A stretch of DNA of 58,269 nt from Methanosarcina sp. UBA293 (GTDB taxonomy: Archaea; Halobacteriota; Methanosarcinia; Methanosarcinales; Methanosarcinaceae). The stretch spans positions 1 through 58,269 of the forward strand of contig DALS01000063.1 in the NCBI GenBank assembly GCA_002499445.1. The letters run 5' to 3'. The position numbers and the translations under genes were made by a program. Shown one piece after another: positions 53,065 through 58,269 of this stretch. The notes under the pieces were generated by a model. That model was not told where the DNA came from and made no database searches. It saw only the letters and a program-made list of their open reading frames with translations. Numbering within the stretch: position 1 is the stretch's first letter; each line of letters opens with the position of its first letter.

Positions 53065-55452
53065 TTACGCGTTGTGCACAGGTGCGAAATTATTTCCTGA
53101 ACATGACGCTACAGGCCTGGGCAGGTCAATATCCAAGGCTTCTTTCAGAACCTCTTCAATGGTTTCTACGGGTACGAATTTAAGTTCATTTCTGGCATCT
53201 TCAGGCACATCCTCAAGATCCCTTTCGTTCTCCTTTGGCAGGATTACCTTCTTTATGCCTGCCCTATGAGCTGCCAGGACTTTTTCTTTTATGCCGCCCA
53301 CAGGCAATACGGCTCCACTTAGTGTGACCTCACCCGTCATGGCGGTTTTCGGGTCAACCACTCTGCCTGTAATCAGAGATGTCAGAGCAGTAAAGAGGGT
53401 AACACCTGCAGACGGGCCATCCTTTGGGGTTGCACCCGACGGCACATGGATGTGAATATCACTTGAAGTAAAGTCAAAGCTGTTTGCAGTATTTACAAGC
53501 CGTGACCTGACAAGACTCAAAGAGATCTTTGCAGATTCTTTCATCACATCCCCAAGCTGGCCTGTAAGCGTAAGCTTTCCAGTGCCTGGCATAAACGTAC
53601 CTTCTATGAAGAGAATATCCCCTCCTACAGGTGTCCAGGCAAGTCCTGTAACCACGCCAGGTACATTCTCTTTCCTTGCCTCTTCCTGTCGGATCAATTC
53701 TTTTCCGAGGACTTCTTTGAGCATGTCTGCCCTGACCACATAAGGAAGGTCGGCTTTGCCTGACACGATTTTCTCGGATACAAACCTCGCAGTCCTGGCT
53801 AGCTGCTTTTTAAGCCCACGAACTCCGGCTTCACGGGTATATTTATCAATGATTACTCTCAGGGCTTCATCTTCAATTTTGAGTTTCTCGGCATCAAGTC
53901 CATGATCTTCCAGGACATTAGGAATCAGGTGGTCCCTTGCAATTGCAAATTTTTCATTCTTTGTGTAGCCTGAGATCTCAATTGTTTCCATTCTGTCAAG
54001 AAGCGGCCAGGGGATACTTGCTACAGAGTTGGCAGTAGCTATGAATAAAACATCAGACAGGTCGTATGGAACTTCCAGGTAGTGGTCTGAAAAGGTACTG
54101 TTTTGTTCAGGATCAAGGACTTCCAGAAGGGCACTTGCCGGGTCTCCTGAGTAGGAAGCTGAAAGCTTATCAACCTCGTCAAGGATAAATACCGGATTTT
54201 TCGTGCCTGCTTTTCTCATGCCCTGAATAATCCTTCCTGGTAGAGCTCCTACATATGTCCGCCTGTGTCCCCGAATTTCGGCTTCGTCTTTGACGCCTCC
54301 AAGACTGGCTCGGATATATTTTCTACCCAAAGCATCGGCAATACTTTTTCCAAGACTCGTTTTTCCGGTTCCTGGCGGACCCGTAAGGAGTAGAATTGAA
54401 CCCTGTTTCTCCTTTTTTAGTTTCATTACTGCCAGATGCTGAATAATTCTCTCTTTGACCTTTTCCAGCCCATTGTGATTGCTCTCAAGCACACGCCGAG
54501 CTTCAGAAATATCAATGCTCTTTTTCTCTTCTGTTACCCAGGGAAGGTCAAGCAGGAGGTCAAGATAATTCCTTATAACATGAGCCTCAGGATTATGACT
54601 ACCTCCGGTTTCGAGTTTCTTTAACTCTGCCAGTGCCTTCTTTTTTACCTCATCAGGCATCTTTGAGTTTTCAATTTTCTCCCTGTACGCGGCATCGCCT
54701 GAAGCTGAATCATCTCCTTCGTTAAGTTCTTCCTGAATCACCTTGAGTTGCTCGCGGAGCATTGCTTCTCTATTCGACTTGCTTATCTTATCAGTAACTT
54801 TCTTTGCCATTTCTATCTGGAGATTGATATTCTCTTTATGTTTTGTCAGAATGTGGAGGAACAGAAGGTACCGCTCACGAACCGAAGCAAGTTCCAGTAG
54901 CTTCTGCTTTTCAGCAAGTTTTACAGGTATGTACGGCATGACAAATCCTATAATCTGATCAATAGAATCCATCTTGTCGATTGGGCGGGTGAACTGCTCA
55001 GAACCCTGATATCTGCTGCTTATCTCATGAATTGTCTTTTTTATATTTGCCATCACCTCAGCTTCAGTATCCTCGTCAAAGTCCCGCAGATCATGGACAG
55101 GCCTGTATGTTGTATAAAATAGCCCATTCTTCCTGTATAGAGAAACCGCCTCTACTCTTTCAATGGCCTTTGCGACAATGAGATATCCGTCATCAGCAGG
55201 CTGTACAAATGTGATTTTAAGCAAATTCCCGGTTTTATACAGAGTATCTTCGGAGATGTCTGAAGTCTTTGTGCCGCTCATTACCGTAAGTCCAACCGCG
55301 TTCACGAATTCGGAGTTTTTCATTTCATTTATTAGAACTTCGCCGGTAACTTTGTCAGCCATGAGTTTTGTCTGGCTTTTAGGATAAACCACTATCTCAA
55401 AAAGGGGTACTACCAATTTCTCTCTGTTATCGTCAGCTTTTTGTGAATACAT
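53065..55452 (-). CDS. lon: ATP-dependent protease, bacterial-type LonA
   Basis: About 795 residues from ATG 55452 (a TTG at 55467 adds five). N-terminal substrate-binding domain (about 15-200), helical linker, then AAA+ module: Walker A GPPGTGKTSLGKSIADALG, Walker B VFILDEVDKL, sensor FIATANSVASIPWPLLDRME. C-terminal protease domain with the catalytic Ser in KDGPSAGVTLFTAL and Lys in GGIKEKVLAAH. There is no TM segment, so this is soluble LonA, unlike the membrane-bound LonB usual in archaea. It lies about 110 bp after the MarR gene on the same strand and could be cotranscribed with it. Confidence 0.95.
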   Translation of the reverse strand: MYSQKADDNREKLVVPLFEIVVYPKSQTKLMADKVTGEVLINEMKNSEFVNAVGLTVMSGTKTSDISEDTLYKTGNLLKITFVQPADDGYLIVAKAIERVEAVSLYRKNGLFYTTYRPVHDLRDFDEDTEAEVMANIKKTIHEISSRYQGSEQFTRPIDKMDSIDQIIGFVMPYIPVKLAEKQKLLELASVRERYLLFLHILTKHKENINLQIEMAKKVTDKISKSNREAMLREQLKVIQEELNEGDDSASGDAAYREKIENSKMPDEVKKKALAELKKLETGGSHNPEAHVIRNYLDLLLDLPWVTEEKKSIDISEARRVLESNHNGLEKVKERIIQHLAVMKLKKEKQGSILLLTGPPGTGKTSLGKSIADALGRKYIRASLGGVKDEAEIRGHRRTYVGALPGRIIQGMRKAGTKNPVFILDEVDKLSASYSGDPASALLEVLDPEQNSTFSDHYLEVPYDLSDVLFIATANSVASIPWPLLDRMETIEISGYTKNEKFAIARDHLIPNVLEDHGLDAEKLKIEDEALRVIIDKYTREAGVRGLKKQLARTARFVSEKIVSGKADLPYVVRADMLKEVLGKELIRQEEARKENVPGVVTGLAWTPVGGDILFIEGTFMPGTGKLTLTGQLGDVMKESAKISLSLVRSRLVNTANSFDFTSSDIHIHVPSGATPKDGPSAGVTLFTALTSLITGRVVDPKTAMTGEVTLSGAVLPVGGIKEKVLAAHRAGIKKVILPKENERDLEDVPEDARNELKFVPVETIEEVLKEALDIDLPRPVASCSGNNFAPVHNA

Positions 55453-55561
55453 TGTTAATCGTCTCAATATAATCTCAAATCAATCTCAAGTATTTAGTTT
55501 GAATTAACCTAACTGTTCTTGTAAACAAAAAATATCTTAGCATTCTTTTCGCGGACAAAAA

Positions 55562-55981
55562 TTATCTTAATTTCCCCAGAATACTGATAAGCATGTCCAG
55601 CTCATTTTCATCCAGTGAATTTACCATTTTTTCAATGACCTGCAACAAAGCGTTCTCTTCAGCACGGGCTATCATCCGCCCTTTTTCTGTAAGACGAATG
55701 TAAAAAATTCTGCCATCATCCTGGGATCTTTCTCTGTACACACATTCCATTTTGACAAATTTGTTGATCATCTCAGTAATGGTGGGCTTTGAATTTCTAG
55801 TGATTTTAGCAAGCCTGCTAAAGGTCACTTCTTCATATTCATCAATAGCTCTTAAATATTCAACTTGTTTAAGAGTAATATCTGATAGCCCGCATTCAGA
55901 GAAGATCTGACAGGAGCATTCGCTTTTGATTTTGATCAGGTTCTCAAAAACTAGGAACAAATGCTCTTTTTTCTCCATCAT
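55562..55981 (-). CDS. MarR-family transcriptional regulator
   Basis: 139 residues. Winged helix about 30-105: LKQVEYLRAIDEYEEVTFSR, then LAKITRNSKPTITEMINKFVKMECVYR and the wing SQDDGRIFYIRLTEKGR. N- and C-terminal helices form the dimer interface. MarR proteins repress nearby genes and respond to small ligands or oxidation; CSCQIFSEC near residues 20-28 offers Cys for redox sensing (inference). An inverted repeat lies between its TATA-like box and start. The lon gene follows. Confidence 0.9.
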   Translation of the reverse strand: MMEKKEHLFLVFENLIKIKSECSCQIFSECGLSDITLKQVEYLRAIDEYEEVTFSRLAKITRNSKPTITEMINKFVKMECVYRERSQDDGRIFYIRLTEKGRMIARAEENALLQVIEKMVNSLDENELDMLISILGKLR

Positions 55982-56001
55982 ATCTTGATCTGGCTTGTTA
56001 G

Positions 56002-56016
56002 TTAGGGTTCACCTAA
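56002..56016 (-). promoter_or_regulatory. Inverted repeat and TATA box of the MarR gene
   Basis: TTAGG-GTTCA-CCTAA is a perfect 5-bp inverted repeat, directly next to ATTATATAATT (56016-56026), a symmetric TATA-like element, and about 21 bp from the MarR start. Position fits an autorepression operator. Confidence 0.45.
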
Positions 56017-56093
56017 TTATATAATTTTCGGTCGTGACAGATTTACCTTATTTTATTTTTGTGTGTGAACAAAATCCGGGAAGATCAATTCAG

Positions 56094-56666
56094 CTAAAAC
56101 TCAATCTCTTTCCCATCAATCAATAAGCTCTTAATTATGGCATTTCCATATTTATCAACAATAACCTTTACATCAACTCCTTTACTCCCAGCCCTCTGCT
56201 CCCTTTCTATCTCTATACCCCTGCCTTCGGGAACAAAATAGCTCTCAATGCCGTAATGGATTCTAAGTTCTTTAATGGTTTCTTCTGTCGCAAGATCTGA
56301 TTCATCGGTTTCCCATTCGTATAAAACATCTTTTACCGTGCCCTTGATGTAAAACTCATTCTCCGGCGGAGTCCTGTAAATTTTTTTAGGTACACCGTAC
56401 CCGTCTTTCAGTTCCAGTGCCAGATATATCCTATCATTATAAGTAAAATAAGAATCTTCAGCCGGAATTTTTTCCATATCCAGGGTACTTATCTCGTAAT
56501 TAAGGATCACGTAATCCCCCCTGAAAAGATCCCTTGGGTCTACTGGCAAGGTTTTGAGCATAACCTCAGTGCCGGTCCTGAGAGTATATTCCTTATAGGC
56601 AATAAAACCTGAAAAAATCAGGAGCCAGAAAATCACGGTAAGGTAGAGGATTTTCTTCTGGTTCAT
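56094..56666 (-). CDS. GDYXXLXY-domain protein
   Basis: 190 residues. One N-terminal TM helix (ILYLTVIFWLLIFSGFIAY), then the family motif FRGDYVILNYEIS near residue 48 and a beta-rich extracellular domain. The pattern VDPRDLFRGDYVILNY is characteristic. Function unknown. Such genes regularly accompany DUF2157 membrane proteins, as here (67 bp after the DUF2157 gene, same strand). Confidence 0.88.
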   Translation of the reverse strand: MNQKKILYLTVIFWLLIFSGFIAYKEYTLRTGTEVMLKTLPVDPRDLFRGDYVILNYEISTLDMEKIPAEDSYFTYNDRIYLALELKDGYGVPKKIYRTPPENEFYIKGTVKDVLYEWETDESDLATEETIKELRIHYGIESYFVPEGRGIEIEREQRAGSKGVDVKVIVDKYGNAIIKSLLIDGKEIEF

Positions 56667-56733
56667 TCGCAGATCCTCCCTGTTCCTGGAAGATTCGTGG
56701 TTCCACAGTCCCTGGCTCTCAAACCACAGCTTT

Positions 56734-57885
56734 TCATTGTCTCACCCCGGCAAAGCGGACTTTCAATTCTCTTCTTTTCCTTTCCAGCACCACACTTATA
56801 GCCAGCAGGACAAGCCCTCCAAGTATGAAAAAGAATGACCTTGGAAGAAGTTCCCAGAAAAAGTCAAAGTATCTCGCAAAAATCAGAGGTATAAACCAGA
56901 ACATTGCAGTATTAATTATCCCTATATTTTCGGTATTGTACCCTGCATACAGGAGCAGGATCAAGAACCCCAGGAAAATAATGTTAAAAAGTCCCGTGTA
57001 AGTTTTTTCCGATAATGGACTGTACACCGCTGTGAGAGTAATTCCTGCTACTAAGAATGAAATTACGGCCATACCTGCATCTACCTGAAAGCCTGTAAGC
57101 TTTGACCTGAATCTCTCCAGGCACAAAACTGCCAGGATAAGGATTCCTAAAAAGGCGTAAATTACAGGAACGACTTTTTCAACTTTGTACCCTCCCAGAT
57201 TGAAAGTATGTATGAATAATGCAAAGAGTACAGCCTGTAGCCCCATAAACTCAAAAGTCTTTTCAGCATGTTTTACATTTTCTGCCAGCCCGTGCAAAAT
57301 GCCAGTAAAATAGAGTGCAATACCTGATACAAGATAGAGGTCCCATATGTTAATCAATTTATTGAGGTCGGTACGTTCTCCATACAGAATGCCAATCCAG
57401 AGATAAAAGAGCAGGGAGCAAAGCCCGGCTATCGGAGCCGACCGGTAGCCATAGATCAGGGGAAAAACTCCAAGGAGCCAGACCAGAACAAGCGTACTGT
57501 TGTTGGCGTTGATGTTGTAAATCTGGGCAATTAAAAAGAGGCTGGCTCCAAAGAGCAGGGCAGAGAGAAGAAGCAGGGCAGAACCCAGCCTTGGATATTT
57601 CCGGTTCTCGTATTTTAAACGATGACCTGTATAATGTATGCCCACAGTACTTCCTGCAAGCAGCAGAACCTTGACAGTATCCCCGATTTTTTCCCAGTTG
57701 GACGCCACAAAGAGAATGGCACCAATCCCGATTAGAATCGCCCCGATTGTCGAAAAGGCGATAATTTGCTTTTTTGACCTGTGTTCCTTTTTATACTCCT
57801 CGAGGTCTGCCCTCATTTTTTCGGCTTGGGCATGATTAATTGTGCCTTCGTCCAGCCATTTCCGGATCAGGTCCTGGTCAAGCAT
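56734..57885 (-). CDS. DUF2157 membrane protein
   Basis: 383 residues. N-terminal cytoplasmic part (about 1-40, LIRKWLDEGTINHAQAEKMRADLEEYKKEH) is the DUF2157 signature, followed by about ten to twelve TM helices. It forms a two-gene operon with the GDYXXLXY protein; both are thought to work together at the membrane, but no activity is known. Confidence 0.88.
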   Translation of the reverse strand: MLDQDLIRKWLDEGTINHAQAEKMRADLEEYKKEHRSKKQIIAFSTIGAILIGIGAILFVASNWEKIGDTVKVLLLAGSTVGIHYTGHRLKYENRKYPRLGSALLLLSALLFGASLFLIAQIYNINANNSTLVLVWLLGVFPLIYGYRSAPIAGLCSLLFYLWIGILYGERTDLNKLINIWDLYLVSGIALYFTGILHGLAENVKHAEKTFEFMGLQAVLFALFIHTFNLGGYKVEKVVPVIYAFLGILILAVLCLERFRSKLTGFQVDAGMAVISFLVAGITLTAVYSPLSEKTYTGLFNIIFLGFLILLLYAGYNTENIGIINTAMFWFIPLIFARYFDFFWELLPRSFFFILGGLVLLAISVVLERKRRELKVRFAGVRQ

Positions 57886-58109
57886 ATGTTAATTCTATCA
57901 TCTTTACTATATAAATATTTCACTGATGATTGTTTCCGGAATCCTTGCCTTCATCTAGAATCCTTGCTTTTATCCGGAAACTTGCCAGATTACTGTTCAC
58001 ATTCAGTTCATTTCCAGCTTCACAGACTAATGTTTAGAATCATTGTTTCAAAAGCAGTTTGAACCCAAATTACATACTTTTCCTATCAAACAAATTGGGG
58101 TGACATAGA

Positions 58110-58269
58110 ATGAACTGCAGTGAATTAAAAGAAGGTCAGGTTCTTGTTTGTGAAGGGTGCGGGTTTGAACTGAAGGTAGTAAACGCATGCGGAGAAGCCT
58201 GCTGCACTACGGAAGCTTGCTGTACCGGCAACATAACATGTTGCGGAGAACCGATGAAATTAAAAAAAT
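58110..58269 (+). CDS. Cys-rich desulforedoxin-like protein (cut by window edge)
   Basis: Starts at ATG 58110. TTGGGGTGAC lies upstream, giving a possible RBS GGGGTGA. The visible part has CEGCGFELKVV (first CxxC as in desulforedoxin), then a Cys-rich insert with ACGEACCTTEACCTGNITCC, then CCGEPMKLKK, the typical end of the desulforedoxin fold. The normal domain has four Cys as CxxC and CC; here about six extra Cys sit in the middle. No stop is visible in the window. Probably a metal-binding or redox protein. Confidence 0.65.
   Translation, partial: MNCSELKEGQVLVCEGCGFELKVVNACGEACCTTEACCTGNITCCGEPMKLKK

Noticed and set aside
52979..53269. 96-codon plus-strand frame at the lon 3' end
   Set aside because: Two thirds lie antisense to lon and no product is recognisable.
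1..58269. tRNA or rRNA genes
   Set aside because: No cloverleaf-compatible segment with a T-loop GGTTCAAATCC-like motif or conserved rRNA block was noticed.

Overview
The window (about 58 kb, low GC, AT-rich spacers) looks like a chromosomal segment of a methanogenic archaeon of the genus Methanosarcina. The evidence is an archaeal-type PEP carboxylase, a methanogenesis marker 11 homologue, many TPR proteins, CARDB-type surface proteins, a TrmB regulator, Mo/W-cofactor genes and several Methanosarcina-style IS remnants. The species cannot be decided from sequence alone. No rRNA, tRNA or CRISPR array was recognised.

Layout. 1-9.0 kb: transposase tail, lysine-rich TPR protein, FxsA-like protein, lipoprotein alpha/beta hydrolase, MATE transporter, PEP carboxylase and two small non-autonomous element remnants. 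9.0-13.7 kb: a three-gene operon (CARDB surface protein, FtsX/MacB-type permease, ABC ATPase) followed by a TrmB regulator with a paired palindrome at its own start. 14-17.8 kb: exported DUF6448-like protein, hybrid cluster protein (hcp) and a zinc-ribbon membrane protein. 18.3-24.8 kb: two paralogous TPR proteins around a PPP-family phosphatase, a DUF434-type protein and alanine dehydrogenase. 25.2-28.2 kb: a TctA-like permease and a 1.7-kb gap holding a striking hairpin array (probable non-coding RNA) and a 33-bp tandem repeat. 28.3-30.8 kb: Ncs6/CTU1-type tRNA thiolase, membrane protein and TudS-related protein. 31-36.4 kb: a complete ROCO protein (LRR-Roc-COR) and a second LRR protein that ends where the Roc domain should begin, separated by an IS5-like element. 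36.6-45.5 kb: MobA, a MobB-MoaE fusion, RadC, Mmp11 (apparently starting at ATT), an IorA-like TPP enzyme, a small membrane protein, a SAM methyltransferase and a UbiB-like kinase. 45.7-51.2 kb: a decayed, possibly metal-related island with a CopZ-like protein, TauE/SafE and ICMT-family pseudogenes, cytochrome b561-like membrane proteins and two exported Met-rich proteins. 51.8-58.3 kb: flavodoxin, bacterial-type LonA, MarR regulator, a GDYXXLXY/DUF2157 pair and the start of a Cys-rich desulforedoxin-like protein.

Functional themes are cofactor biosynthesis that could supply formylmethanofuran dehydrogenase (MobA/MobB-MoaE), redox and nitrosative stress (Hcp, flavodoxin, Lon), tRNA sulfur metabolism, and anabolic carbon supply (PpcA, Ala). 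Much of the rest is regulatory or accessory, with unusually many short tandem-repeat arrays in spacers and three genes with no convincing ATG start. All functional calls come from reading motifs by eye; no database search was run.
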